DNA of 64,000 nt from a virus, in IMG/VR virus record IMGVR_UViG_3300029993_000005, positions 62,001 through 126,000 of that record. One strand, 5' to 3'. Shown here in pieces: positions 55,258-64,000 of the stretch. How positions within the stretch are numbered: position 1 is the stretch's first letter; the number at the start of each line of letters is the position of its first letter. Both the position numbers and the translations under genes were made by a program. The notes under the pieces were generated by a model. That model did not search any database, had not been told where the DNA came from, and was given only the letters and a program-made list of their open reading frames with translations.

Positions 55258-56754
55258 ATGGTCACACGAACGACAAAGCCCTATCCTAAATCAGCGGCTA
55301 AGAAAACAATTAAAATGGAAAAACCTGAGAAAGATGCTGTTGACGAGGCTATTGAAAAAATCGTAGGCAAGAAAAGTCCTGCCACGTTTGACCCATATGC
55401 TTTATACACCACTACTATTGACGACATCAGCCGTAGACAAGGCGTTGACTCGGATTTGATGGAGGCCATTGTACCTCTGTCAACCGGCAATCTTATGCTG
55501 GACCTAGTCTATGGCGGCGGTATAAAGCCAGCTATGACGACGCATGCCGGTTGGGAGCAGAGCTGTAAGACCACGGGTGCCCTAACCATCATGGCCTCCG
55601 CAATAAAAGCTAAAATTCCACTGGTCTCACTTTGGGATTTCGAGAATTCAACGGGCAACAGTAAAAAATACGTCGCTAATATTTTGCGTACTGCTGGACT
55701 AAAGGTTTCTGTTGACGATGTATTTGGTAAAAAAGACCCAATGACCGGCAAGTGGTTGATTCAGCCTATGGTTCGTTATCACTCGGAGACTATAGGTGAA
55801 AAGTTTTTCAATTGGTTGTCTGAACTTTTGCGTCAGCTTCCAGACAAGAAATATGTAGCCAAGGAATGGTGGCTTGTTTATGAAGACACAAAAATCAATA
55901 AAACAAGACTGGGTGAACATGCTGTAGCTTCTATGTCCAAGAAATATGGAAAAGGGTTATGGGTGAAGGCTCCAGACGGCAACATGCAAGCTCTAATTAT
56001 GGTTGATAGCTATCCAGCGATGAATCCAGAGTCCAACGACGAGGAAGATTCGGATAGGTCTTTGGGACTCCATGCTCGTATGTTTTCGAAACACCTACCC
56101 AGAGTTAAAGGTAGGCTAGCTAAGAAAATGGTAGCGCTTTTGGGTATCAATCAGATGCGCGATATTCCGATGGTTAAGTATGGGCCAAAAGAACAAGAAC
56201 CTTGCGGCAAAGCTTTGCGTTTTAATTCAGATATCCGTATCAAATGGACTGCCCGTTCGTCTGGGATGCCTTTCAATCCTAAATTTGATACTGAAGAACG
56301 TGTTGAATTCGAACGCTCAATAGTCGATGGTGGCAAAGACCGCTATCGCTATATCCAAGTCCATGGTTTCAAGAACAAGCTGGCTAATCCTAATCGTAAG
56401 GCTTGGCTACGCTTATGGGTCGAGGACGCTACCGGAGAGGCTCGTGGTTTCGATCCCTTCTTTGATACTGCGTCATATCTTCGAGAGACTGGTCAGCTTA
56501 CGGGAAAAAGTCGTCAGTCTATGCAGTTGGATATCAATAGCTTGGGTAAAGCAAAGAAACCAATTGACTGGAAAACTCTGAAATTGTGGATCCTGGGTAC
56601 CAAAGAGGATAAGACAAAGATCAGTATTGCACAGGGCTACAAGGCTATGGACTTGAGACTTTTTTGTTTCAAACAGATGGCTAGCGGTGTAGGTGAAACC
56701 TTGTATGTTGCAAAACGACAGGCTGGCAAAGTTGCTGACTCAGAAGACGAATAG
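55258..56754 (+). CDS. RecA/UvsX-like recombinase, 498 aa, with altered Walker A
   Basis: GNLMLDLVYGGGIK then a P-loop at residues 98-105 written GWEQSCKT, an acidic strand WDFENST (127-133) as in the RecA catalytic Glu region, Walker B QALIMVDSYPAM (about 244-255) and LLGINQMRDIPM followed by EPCGKALRFNSDIRIKW, the RecA L2 and C-terminal core. The usual Gly before the P-loop Lys is Cys here. It catalyses strand exchange in phage recombination and repair. At 498 residues it is longer than UvsX (about 390). ATG 55258 follows AAGGA; the ATG at 55240 lacks a site. Confidence 0.85.
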   Translation: MVTRTTKPYPKSAAKKTIKMEKPEKDAVDEAIEKIVGKKSPATFDPYALYTTTIDDISRRQGVDSDLMEAIVPLSTGNLMLDLVYGGGIKPAMTTHAGWEQSCKTTGALTIMASAIKAKIPLVSLWDFENSTGNSKKYVANILRTAGLKVSVDDVFGKKDPMTGKWLIQPMVRYHSETIGEKFFNWLSELLRQLPDKKYVAKEWWLVYEDTKINKTRLGEHAVASMSKKYGKGLWVKAPDGNMQALIMVDSYPAMNPESNDEEDSDRSLGLHARMFSKHLPRVKGRLAKKMVALLGINQMRDIPMVKYGPKEQEPCGKALRFNSDIRIKWTARSSGMPFNPKFDTEERVEFERSIVDGGKDRYRYIQVHGFKNKLANPNRKAWLRLWVEDATGEARGFDPFFDTASYLRETGQLTGKSRQSMQLDINSLGKAKKPIDWKTLKLWILGTKEDKTKISIAQGYKAMDLRLFCFKQMASGVGETLYVAKRQAGKVADSEDE

Positions 56755-56790
56755 TTAAGAGTTAAGAATTAAAAATTAAGAAATAAGGAA
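56755..56790 (+). repeat. A/T-rich TTAAGA-type degenerate repeat before the TerL operon
   Basis: After the recombinase stop the leader reads as imperfect repeats of GTTAAGA/ATTAAGA/ATTAAAA units, about four times in 30 nt. It may ease opening of the DNA or act as an unstructured leader. No promoter match stands out. Confidence 0.4.
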
Positions 56791-56796
56791 TTGAAA

Positions 56797-57558
56797 ATGC
56801 AGAACAGCAAGAATTCAGTTGTCCTATCAACAGTTAGTGAAGAAAATGACGCCGATGATCTGCTGTCTGCACTTTCTACGATGGGGACGTCAATCCCCAA
56901 AAACAAACAGAAAAACATCAAGACTGTAAACTCAGTTCATGAGGAAGCAGCCAGACTAAACAAGGACTCCCTCTCTGACGAGTCTGAGTTCTCTACCTCA
57001 GGCCTATCCGTAGACCTGTCAAAAAAGAAATCAAAGTTCTTTTTTAGGGTCACTGAGTCTTTTGAAGAGGAAATGGCACGTCGTCAAAAGGACCTAGAGG
57101 ATTCACGTGATCCCGGTCTAGTTAATCTAGACGCTGAGGTTGATCTAAGGAAAGAGAAATACAGTAAAGAGCTGCCACCTAAGCTCCAACGTAATATTGT
57201 GGCTGTTCGCGAATTCTTTTTGAAAGAAATAGGTCCCTTGTCCCTAGCTGCGGGTGCGGGTTCAATACAGGCCCGAGAGGTCATGCAGCGAACATTGAAC
57301 GCACCTGTTGGTGAGCAGGCATTCGCCCAGTTTGAAAGGATGTTGAACTCGGCTAATACGATCAAGATGGCACGATTCATCACCAAATATACAGGCCTAT
57401 CAATTAATGAAGCACCTAGTTTAGTGGCATCTATTGCACCTAAGAAAGAAGCTTATTTCTTTCCTAATCAACCACCAGACGAGCGCAGAGTCAAGGCCAA
57501 GACCCAGCCTATCCAAGAAGCCAAGAAAGGTGAGTCCAAGGTTGAAATAGAGGACTAA
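56797..57558 (+). CDS. Hypothetical protein directly before TerL, 253 aa
   Basis: ATG 56797 with AAGGAA upstream; an in-frame TTG at 56791 is less likely. Acidic Ser/Lys-rich N-terminal 80 residues, then a helical C-terminal domain. It ends two bases before the terminase gene, the place where many phages keep the small terminase subunit, but no recognisable HTH or small-terminase motif is seen. Confidence 0.55.
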   Translation: MQNSKNSVVLSTVSEENDADDLLSALSTMGTSIPKNKQKNIKTVNSVHEEAARLNKDSLSDESEFSTSGLSVDLSKKKSKFFFRVTESFEEEMARRQKDLEDSRDPGLVNLDAEVDLRKEKYSKELPPKLQRNIVAVREFFLKEIGPLSLAAGAGSIQAREVMQRTLNAPVGEQAFAQFERMLNSANTIKMARFITKYTGLSINEAPSLVASIAPKKEAYFFPNQPPDERRVKAKTQPIQEAKKGESKVEIED

Positions 57559-57560
57559 TT

Positions 57561-59816
57561 ATGATCAGGGAAAACTTCAATAATGTAGAGGCAGCAACTG
57601 ATCGCTTATTGGCAGCTAAAGCCGATCAATTCTTTCCCGGCTTGTTGTCTCAAGCGGAACTCCAGGCCGTCCATGACCGAAGGCTCAAGAAAGAACAGAT
57701 TAAGGCAAAGAAAGAAGGGCGCAAGATCAGGACCAAGGATTTTAAGGACTTAAATGCTGATCTTTATATAATACGTAAGGGGGGTTTAGACGACGCAGGT
57801 AACGCCGTTGACGATTTCGATATCGCAAAATATATGTTAGATGCTGAGGATCCTGCTACAGGCACTATACGTGATCTGAAGATCGATACTAGGCAACTCA
57901 AACACGCAAAGAACTACTACGACTTCACGATGAATATCTTGGGACCTGATGCTCCCAAATATAGTATTCCGTGGTCTCGTCAAATGTGGACAGGTCTCAT
58001 ACTATTCGGCGAAGTATGTCCCTGTTGCAGTGACAAGCGCGTATTTGACATTCACAATATTCCGAAGACCCTGCATCCAGAAAAGCTTTTGAAGTCAATG
58101 AAGCTTTTGGAATACGGAATATGTCCTAAATGCAAACGTCACAAATGGGATTTGATAAAAAATCATGGACTAAAAAACTATCAAGAACTGGTAAATGTGC
58201 TGGGCCAACGTAGCGGCAAATCGAGTGGAGCCGCAGGCTATTTTGCTTATAGCACGCATCAATATTTAATGTTTCCCAGCATTGCTGAGTTGGTGCCCAA
58301 CATCATGCAGGCCTCTACTCAGTTGACGTGTACCATGGTCAGCCTGAACTTTAACAAAGCTGTTGGTGTACTATGGGTTCCCTTCAAAAGAATTATTGAG
58401 GCCAGCTCGTGGTTTCAAGATTATTTCTCGATTTTGAAAGCTGAGAAACAAAGAACCGGAGTTGAACTCTATCATTCATCCTCTTTGTACTTAACGTTCC
58501 AGCACAGGAACATGAAGTTTTATCCTTCGGGGCCTAATTCAACTACCCTTCGAGGCGATAGCCGGTTCGCTGCAGGCCTAGACGAATTGGGGTTGTTCCC
58601 GCTGCCAAAAGGTAACGATGAAGAGGATGAACAGAGTGAACGTGCAAATGCGGATGAAGCGCATAAATCACTTACCAATAGTCTGACCACTGTCCAAGGT
58701 GCTGTTCTTCAACTTCTGCAGCAGGGTTATAGTTCGGCTCCAGCCTCGTTAATGTTAAGCGTTAGTTCACCCTACAGTAAGCGCGATAAGATCATGCGTT
58801 TATTGGCTGAATCACGAACCGAGGTTGGCTCGCAGTACATGCTGGGTGTCAATCTTCCCACTTGGGAAATGCACCCGACATGGGGGCGTGACCACCCGGT
58901 AATTGTCAGAGCTTACAATTCGAATCCTGAAAAGGCCGAGCGTGACTTTGGAGCCAATCCACCATCAGTTCATTCCCGATTCATGAACCCGAATCTGGTT
59001 AAAGAAGAGGTGTTCGTCAACGGCAATAACAGTCATAACTTCATCTACAAATATGACAGGCCTGATGAGATATATGGAACGGTTGAAAAAATCCGCACCT
59101 TTAAATATCCGGGATTGGTCACTATCGATGCTGGGGCAGTAGACAATTCATTTACGCTGACAGGTGGACACTACGATTTTGATACAGGTAAATCGGTGTG
59201 TACGACAATTGTTGAGTGCATGCCTCAAGAAGGGCGACGTGTGAATTTCAACATGATGTATCAGTACATCATATTACCCATGTTAAAAGACCTAAATGCT
59301 GTAGCCCTATTAGCCGATCAATGGCAGTCGATTGACATATTGAATCGAGCCCAGGACGACATGAAAAATAATCCTAACGGAAAGCCTAGATGTAGGGCCC
59401 GGCAGTACAGTCCTAGACGCAAGGACTTTGATGGAACTGTAGCCATGTTGAGAAACAAAAATATAATATGCCCAACAGTCACAGTCCTTGATATGACTCG
59501 CATTTGCAATGGTGAGATTGATAATTTCAAGACCGAAATGATCAACAAACCAGTTCAACATTTAGTACTACAAATGACTACTGTTCGTGATGTTGGGCCT
59601 ACACGTTGTCCAGAAAAGGGCGAGAACCAAACCGATGATATTTGGCGTGCGTTTGTTTTATGGGCTGCAAAACTGCATGATCCGAAAATCATGGAACGTT
59701 TAGTCGAGGCCAAAGACTGGAAATACGATGGTTCAGGTGGTCAACGTGCTGCCCCAGCCGCTGTATTTGTTGGACGATCATCTGGAGGTTTCAGACCAAT
59801 GAACGGATTGCGCTGA
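57561..59816 (+). CDS. terL: Large terminase subunit TerL, 751 aa
   Basis: A P-loop GQRSGKSS at residues 214-221 with the preceding NVL is the packaging ATPase Walker A, and LDELGLFP with D340-E341 is Walker B. The C-terminal nuclease shows VTIDAGAVDNSFTL (about 515-528) and ALLADQWQSIDIL (about 590-602), the acidic residues that cut DNA for packaging. Residues 152-190 add a CPCC...CPKC pair, a likely zinc-binding element not seen in typical TerL. TerL feeds DNA into the procapsid and cuts it. Confidence 0.92.
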   Translation: MIRENFNNVEAATDRLLAAKADQFFPGLLSQAELQAVHDRRLKKEQIKAKKEGRKIRTKDFKDLNADLYIIRKGGLDDAGNAVDDFDIAKYMLDAEDPATGTIRDLKIDTRQLKHAKNYYDFTMNILGPDAPKYSIPWSRQMWTGLILFGEVCPCCSDKRVFDIHNIPKTLHPEKLLKSMKLLEYGICPKCKRHKWDLIKNHGLKNYQELVNVLGQRSGKSSGAAGYFAYSTHQYLMFPSIAELVPNIMQASTQLTCTMVSLNFNKAVGVLWVPFKRIIEASSWFQDYFSILKAEKQRTGVELYHSSSLYLTFQHRNMKFYPSGPNSTTLRGDSRFAAGLDELGLFPLPKGNDEEDEQSERANADEAHKSLTNSLTTVQGAVLQLLQQGYSSAPASLMLSVSSPYSKRDKIMRLLAESRTEVGSQYMLGVNLPTWEMHPTWGRDHPVIVRAYNSNPEKAERDFGANPPSVHSRFMNPNLVKEEVFVNGNNSHNFIYKYDRPDEIYGTVEKIRTFKYPGLVTIDAGAVDNSFTLTGGHYDFDTGKSVCTTIVECMPQEGRRVNFNMMYQYIILPMLKDLNAVALLADQWQSIDILNRAQDDMKNNPNGKPRCRARQYSPRRKDFDGTVAMLRNKNIICPTVTVLDMTRICNGEIDNFKTEMINKPVQHLVLQMTTVRDVGPTRCPEKGENQTDDIWRAFVLWAAKLHDPKIMERLVEAKDWKYDGSGGQRAAPAAVFVGRSSGGFRPMNGLR

Positions 59817-59869
59817 ACTACTTTTAATTGAGGGCCTGCAATTTTATGGCATATGTAGGAGAATTATAA

Positions 59870-60502
59870 ATGCCGAAGAAAAGCGGTCCGAAAAAGGAAC
59901 GAAAGCCTAATGATAGTTATGTAATACCTAATATTAGACTGAAGTCCACAACTAAAAGAATTCTCGCAATTGACCCAGGTTCTCGCAACATGGCTATTTC
60001 AGTAGTAGCCCTAAACGAAGAGCTCAAACTAGCAGTGGTTGCCAACTCTTTGATGACCAACACCATACATGATTTAACGGTGTTTGGTCTTCAAAGAGAT
60101 GCTTTTCTAAAAGAAATTGATGCTTGGATTACCCATTATAAACCTGATGGAATTGTGATCGAAAGATTTCAAACACGAGGACTCCAAGGTCCATTAATAG
60201 AACAAGTTTCCATCATGTTGGGGCTAATTGCTGGCAGCTACCCGCGTATACCCATCAAGCTCATCACGGCATCTACGTGGAAAAATAAATTTCATCGTAG
60301 GTTCAAGGACCGAGAATTATTGTTAGACGATCTGTACAAGGTGTGTAAGACCACGCCCCATCAACTAGATGCCTGTCTAATCGGCGTCTATGGCCTAGAG
60401 GTAGGCTTGAATTCGGATATTGACTACGACCCAGCACTAATCATTAAGAAAGCTGAGAACTCATCCTTAATCAAGCTAGTTGCGAGGAAAGCCCGACGAT
60501 GA
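59870..60502 (+). CDS. RuvC-like Holliday-junction resolvase, 210 aa
   Basis: ILAIDPGSRNMAISVVAL (D35), GIVIERFQ (E98) and HQLDACLIG (H164, D167) give the RuvC/RNase H catalytic set in order. It cleaves branched DNA so that the terminase can package linear genomes, and it fits directly after terL. The first 25 residues are basic and probably disordered. Confidence 0.88.
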   Translation: MPKKSGPKKERKPNDSYVIPNIRLKSTTKRILAIDPGSRNMAISVVALNEELKLAVVANSLMTNTIHDLTVFGLQRDAFLKEIDAWITHYKPDGIVIERFQTRGLQGPLIEQVSIMLGLIAGSYPRIPIKLITASTWKNKFHRRFKDRELLLDDLYKVCKTTPHQLDACLIGVYGLEVGLNSDIDYDPALIIKKAENSSLIKLVARKARR

Positions 60503-60840
60503 TTTCTTACTTAGCCGTCCAGATAGCTGCACAATTAGAATACCGTTATGTGCATTGCGTAGTCTTAAAACCTGGTGAAACTCCCAATCACGAACTCAAC
60601 GGAGAATCAATTAAACCGTCAGAGTTCAAATGGCAAATACTTGTGGACGACAGTCCGACGGATGAGAAAGTTATTCAGTCCGTGGTATCTGACATCATGC
60701 ATAGGATCTCCGTCCTGTGTCGTACAAAAATAGGTGGGTGCTTGGCTTCCGTTACGTTGAGAAATCTAGAGATTTCGGCCTTAACTGATGACCGAAATAG
60801 TTTGTTGGTTACGGCTGAATTAAGCGTGACTGCCATCTGA
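60499..60840 (+). CDS. Hypothetical protein, 113 aa
   Basis: ATGA overlap with the resolvase gene. Beta-rich with a helix (VVSDIMHRISVLCRTK) in the middle. Not recognised; possibly part of the resolvase or packaging function by position only. Confidence 0.6.
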   Translation: MISYLAVQIAAQLEYRYVHCVVLKPGETPNHELNGESIKPSEFKWQILVDDSPTDEKVIQSVVSDIMHRISVLCRTKIGGCLASVTLRNLEISALTDDRNSLLVTAELSVTAI

Positions 60841-60853
60841 ACAAGGATTAAAA

Positions 60854-61117
60854 ATGAAACAAATCCCACAGGCTTTTATTCAGGCCTCAGCAACAGTCAG
60901 CGAAAAGAAAATTCAGGTCGAGGCCAAAGCCAAAATTAAGGCTGAGGTCCAGGACCCAATCAAGGTGCAGGCACGTATTGACATGAGTGCGGAGGTAGCT
61001 GGTCGCGGACTATGTCCAGAATGCAAGAAGCCAATGACGCGCACCAACAGCAATGGCATTCCTATTCTATCATGTGACGAACATCGTATAGCTGTGCCTG
61101 TACCTGACGAGGCCTGA
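60854..61117 (+). CDS. Small protein with zinc-ribbon-like end, 87 aa
   Basis: The C-terminus carries CPECKKPM and then CDEH, a C-x-x-C...C-x-x-H zinc site. The N-terminal 50 residues are a repetitive VQAxA/KIKAEVQD pattern, probably helical or disordered. Confidence 0.6.
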   Translation: MKQIPQAFIQASATVSEKKIQVEAKAKIKAEVQDPIKVQARIDMSAEVAGRGLCPECKKPMTRTNSNGIPILSCDEHRIAVPVPDEA

Positions 61118-61161
61118 TGGAACAACGTCGTAATCATAGTTAAAATAATAAGGAGCACTTA

Positions 61162-62004
61162 ATGCTCAATAACAAGAAACCCGATATGTCGTTTGATATC
61201 AGGAACCCTTCCCAAGGCCAGGAATCAAAGCGCGACCCCAAATCGAGTACAGATTCCAAGTCTCAGTCGGAAAAGAATTCAAAAAAATCTAAGCCAGAGG
61301 AAAAACGCGCTAGATCCACTTTTGAAGATGACGAAGAGGTCTATGATAGGCCTAAACCACCCAAACCTAAACGTAGGCTTAGGTCAAAGAATGCTGAAGA
61401 TGCACCCACATCAGTAGCTACGGTAAAGCCCAAAAGACCTAGGGCCTCAATTACGACGGCTTCAGTCACCAATGTTGTGAGCACGGGTGCAGGCACCCGT
61501 AGAAGTTCACGCTTAAGTAAAGGTGCTAGATCATCTATTGTTGGTGAGGACGCTGAAGCACTCCAGCAACTGCTAGAAGACGGTGATAGCGACTCAGCAA
61601 TAACGATGCTGAACAAGCGCTTGATACAAACGTGTATTGACCTGATATCTGAAGTGGAAGCGGGTATCCGTGAAAGCCAGGGGCGCTACGGTGTTCATTC
61701 GTTCAACGGATTAATTCAGTCTATCCGCGAACTGATGATTGATCTTCAAGCAACTCAGGATCGAGGGGCTATAGGTGTCAATCTTGTAGAATCCGTTATT
61801 CGTCCGGCTATGCAAGAAATAGCGATGTCCATCATGAAAGAATATCAATTACTGTACGACGATCTGAAATCCATAGGCATAAGCCAAGAACAATTGGTGT
61901 CGTTCAAAAAAGTCCAGATCGATAGTCGGACTCGTATTGGATCCTCTGTTCAAGATACCTATGAACGTATGAAACAAGAAGCTATTCAATTCCTACAGAG
62001 ATGA
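61162..62004 (+). CDS. Hypothetical protein with basic disordered N-terminus, 280 aa
   Basis: Residues 1-120 are Ser/Lys/Arg/Pro-rich (KPPKPKRRLRSK, RRSSRLSKGARSS) and look disordered and nucleic-acid binding. Residues 130-280 form a helical domain. Not recognised. Overlaps the MmcB-like gene by ATGA, so the pair may act together in DNA processing. Confidence 0.6.
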   Translation: MLNNKKPDMSFDIRNPSQGQESKRDPKSSTDSKSQSEKNSKKSKPEEKRARSTFEDDEEVYDRPKPPKPKRRLRSKNAEDAPTSVATVKPKRPRASITTASVTNVVSTGAGTRRSSRLSKGARSSIVGEDAEALQQLLEDGDSDSAITMLNKRLIQTCIDLISEVEAGIRESQGRYGVHSFNGLIQSIRELMIDLQATQDRGAIGVNLVESVIRPAMQEIAMSIMKEYQLLYDDLKSIGISQEQLVSFKKVQIDSRTRIGSSVQDTYERMKQEAIQFLQR

Positions 62005-62507
62005 GTACACCAAATGTATCAACCGTTCCAATTACTCCAATCCCTCCTAAACTACCACTAACTGCGGCCGAAATAAAGGCTGTTGTTATTCAGTATTGCT
62101 TAGACAAGAATATGGCGGTTAACGCAGAAGTAGGGTTGTGCAAATATGGAAAACTAAGGGCTGACATACTAGCCCTGACCTTTGCTGGTGACACTACGGT
62201 AATAGAAATTAAAAGCTCAGTTTCTGATTTCAAATCAGACAAGAAATGGCATAACTACTTGCCATTCGCAAATAAATTTTATTTTGCAATGAGTCCTGAG
62301 GTCTACGCCAAAGTGCAGGACTCAATACCAAAAGAAGATGGTATTGGTGTCATGTTGATTACACAAGCAACTCATACTTACGGCAAACCTAGATTGCATA
62401 TAGAACGCAAATCCAAGCATAAAGAAATAGAAGCTAGCATCAATATTGAGCTGATAATTAGACTGGCGTTCCGCAATGCTATGTTCAATCGCCTACACCG
62501 GAAATAG
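62001..62507 (+). CDS. MmcB-like PD-(D/E)XK nuclease-fold protein, 168 aa
   Basis: LRADILALTFAGDTTVIEIKSSVSDFKSDKKWHNYL at about residues 49-84 (RAD...EIKSS...DFxSDxKW; parts shown) matches MmcB/DUF1052, a DNA-repair protein of bacteria with a PD-(D/E)XK fold. The D-E-I-K core (D51, E68, K70) would bind metal. In Caulobacter MmcB is damage-inducible. A phage copy may process DNA ends or protect phage DNA. Confidence 0.75.
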   Translation: MSTPNVSTVPITPIPPKLPLTAAEIKAVVIQYCLDKNMAVNAEVGLCKYGKLRADILALTFAGDTTVIEIKSSVSDFKSDKKWHNYLPFANKFYFAMSPEVYAKVQDSIPKEDGIGVMLITQATHTYGKPRLHIERKSKHKEIEASINIELIIRLAFRNAMFNRLHRK

Positions 62508-62522
62508 AGGACTCAAATATTC

Positions 62523-64000
62523 ATGAGTACCAAGCCAGAGGCTTATGCGCGTGATCTAACCTGTGTCTATTGTGGTGGATCCTTGCCGGAAACTCATTCA
62601 GCCTATTCTAAGTTGAGCAAGTACACCAAGGTAAAGACTGGTAACAAGTTGGCATTTTGTTGTTTGAGTCATGCTACGTTGTTCAACAATGCAAAGCGAA
62701 CTCCTGAACAATTAGCCGATATTGGTGCAAAGACAAGTGCTGCACGTAGCAAACCAATACCAGCACACGATCTAAAATGTAATCATTGCGGCACCCCTAT
62801 ACATCTAGGTCACAAAGCCTACAAAACAATAGGTGCCTATAACAAAGCAAAGGCTGGATTAATCAACGTCTTTTGCAGTCTTAATCATGCTCAGCTTTAT
62901 ATCAATGAGCATCGTACCCACCAACAGAAACTCAAACGTAGGTCCACCATTTCTACTGGCTGTGTACAAAATGATAGTTCTAGCCAACGCCATGAGACAA
63001 TGAAGAACCGGGGTTCTTATAACCAGAGCAAGCCTGAACTAAGAATTTTTCATAAGCTGCGTCGAGTATTGCCGAACTTAGAATATCAGTATAGGAAGCG
63101 TGAGGGCTATCCCTATGCCGCTGATTTTTACGACCCCGACTCAGATACTATATTTGAGTATCAGGGCTTCATGACGCACGGTGGTGCTCCCTATGACTCT
63201 CAATCGTCCGAACATGCGTTAAGGGTCAAGCAGTTAAAACTCAGGGCCAAGACCGATAAATGGCTTGCTAAATTAACCTTAAAGATATGGACTAGTAGCG
63301 ATCCGCAGAAACGAGCGGCTATTCGTAAATCCAATATCAACTTTGTTGAATGGTTTACTGAGGAACAGTTTGAGACCTGGTATTCGACATTCCTTGCTCA
63401 ACACCTTGGCTCCGATAAATCAAAAGGACTGGCCTACAAATTTGGATCTCAAGTACTGTGTGCTTACGACGAGCTATTACGTGCCCGCCTATTGAATAAG
63501 TACCCTGATCTTATAACATTCTATCCCTGGGAAGACGTCAACAAGGTGGCTAAACTTCTGCTACCAAAAGACGTAATGTACGCTCGTAAATTAGAGGTGT
63601 GCGTAATACCCAACGATATAGCTGATCAATTCTGTGCCAAATATCACGTGCAGGGTAAATGTCGGGGAACTACTCTATCTATAGCTTTGGTTCAAGGACA
63701 TAGAATAATTGGGGCCATGACCTTTGGGACCCCTCGGTATAACAAGAATTTCGACTATGAATTATTACGCTTGTGTTTCAGCTCAGCCATAGTCGGCGGG
63801 TCCTCTAGAATGTGGAAACTCGCAGTCTCCAAATTAGGCAACCCTTCAGTAATATCCTATTGTGATCTCTCCAAATTTAACGGTAACGTTTATAGACAAT
63901 TAGGTTTCAAGCTCAAGAGAACCCCAATCCCAGGTCTTCATTGGTATAACCCGCTAAATGGACGCCATGTAACTGATAACCTATTACGTCAACGAGGATT
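62523..64000 (+). CDS. VSR-like homing endonuclease, partial at the window edge
   Basis: The frame is open for 492 codons from the ATG at 62523 to the edge. Two zinc-knuckle pairs (CVYC near residue 16 and CNHC near 85), then a nuclease core with LRIFHKLRRVLPNLEYQY, YAADFYD and FEYQGFMTHGG, fitting the VSR-like EDxHD homing endonucleases of phages. The C-terminal part (MTFGTPRYNK, YELLRLCFSS, YRQLGFKLKR) matches the extra domain of the same family. Such genes copy themselves into cut phage DNA; the insertion could be free-standing between the MmcB-like gene and the next gene. Confidence 0.8.
   Translation, partial: MSTKPEAYARDLTCVYCGGSLPETHSAYSKLSKYTKVKTGNKLAFCCLSHATLFNNAKRTPEQLADIGAKTSAARSKPIPAHDLKCNHCGTPIHLGHKAYKTIGAYNKAKAGLINVFCSLNHAQLYINEHRTHQQKLKRRSTISTGCVQNDSSSQRHETMKNRGSYNQSKPELRIFHKLRRVLPNLEYQYRKREGYPYAADFYDPDSDTIFEYQGFMTHGGAPYDSQSSEHALRVKQLKLRAKTDKWLAKLTLKIWTSSDPQKRAAIRKSNINFVEWFTEEQFETWYSTFLAQHLGSDKSKGLAYKFGSQVLCAYDELLRARLLNKYPDLITFYPWEDVNKVAKLLLPKDVMYARKLEVCVIPNDIADQFCAKYHVQGKCRGTTLSIALVQGHRIIGAMTFGTPRYNKNFDYELLRLCFSSAIVGGSSRMWKLAVSKLGNPSVISYCDLSKFNGNVYRQLGFKLKRTPIPGLHWYNPLNGRHVTDNLLRQRG

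Noticed and set aside
1-64000. CRISPR array, integrase or prophage attachment site
   Set aside because: No regularly spaced repeats, no integrase or repressor-like gene and no attachment-type repeat next to the tRNA were seen; the content is of a lytic phage.

Overview
The window is one continuous stretch of a large lytic tailed-phage genome (Caudoviricetes), not a bacterial chromosome. It carries a phage-style replication and packaging set: family A DNA polymerase, CHC2/TOPRIM primase, two helicase-like proteins, a RecA/UvsX-like recombinase, a candidate ssDNA-binding protein, a RuvC-like resolvase, an SbcD/gp47-like phosphoesterase and the large terminase. It also has an i-spanin/o-spanin lysis pair, tRNAs and a homing endonuclease. 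Genes are packed with ATGA or 1-8 nt overlaps, there is no rRNA or ribosomal protein gene, and most genes match nothing recognisable. No capsid or tail gene was seen, so the structural region lies elsewhere. The spanins (an inner-membrane coiled coil plus a lipoprotein) imply a Gram-negative host.

Layout. 1-2822: five genes on the minus strand, starting with the gp47-like phosphoesterase. 2823-3900: the only long non-coding region and the only place where gene direction flips. It holds direct repeats, a 32-bp inverted repeat about 460 bp apart and a string of small GC-rich hairpins, and it may be an origin, a structured RNA or a control region. 3901-8837: a helicase-like ATPase, a RyR-domain protein, ThyX, and a DNA methyltransferase interrupted by an in-frame TAG inside a 21-bp palindrome. 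8838-29863: about 50 mostly small, translationally coupled accessory genes. These include a DUF262 protein, GNAT acetyltransferases, an ATP-grasp enzyme, N4 Gp49-like proteins, a second methyltransferase, a BCS1-like AAA+ ATPase next to a DUF4419 protein, a tandem family of four paralogues and an Rmf/CrpP-like protein. 29912-30083: one good tRNA-Met(CAU) and one malformed tRNA-like sequence. 30105-33224: a P-loop protein and two glycosyltransferases. 33256-43039: a Dda/RecD-like helicase, a 3'-5' exonuclease, a HAD phosphatase, DNA polymerase, primase and spanins. 43053-52249: a large acidic protein, a metallopeptidase, UDP-galactopyranose mutase, a sulfotransferase and nucleotide-metabolism genes. 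52264-64000: a candidate sigma factor, a candidate SSB, the recombinase, TerL, RuvC, an MmcB-like nuclease and a partial homing endonuclease.

Regulation. An AGTAAATA octamer recurs between genes on both strands, oriented with the genes and often about 30 nt before a start codon. It resembles the T4 late promoter TATAAATA, which itself occurs once (49758). The product of 52264-53241 has a region resembling sigma-70 region 2 and is a candidate reader of this motif. Two small accessory genes instead have host-like promoters (TTGGCA, 16-17 bp, TATAxT). Four strong hairpin terminators or intergenic hairpins and one Shine-Dalgarno-sequestering hairpin (51372-51406) are visible.

All calls come from reading translated frames and motifs by eye. 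No database search was run.
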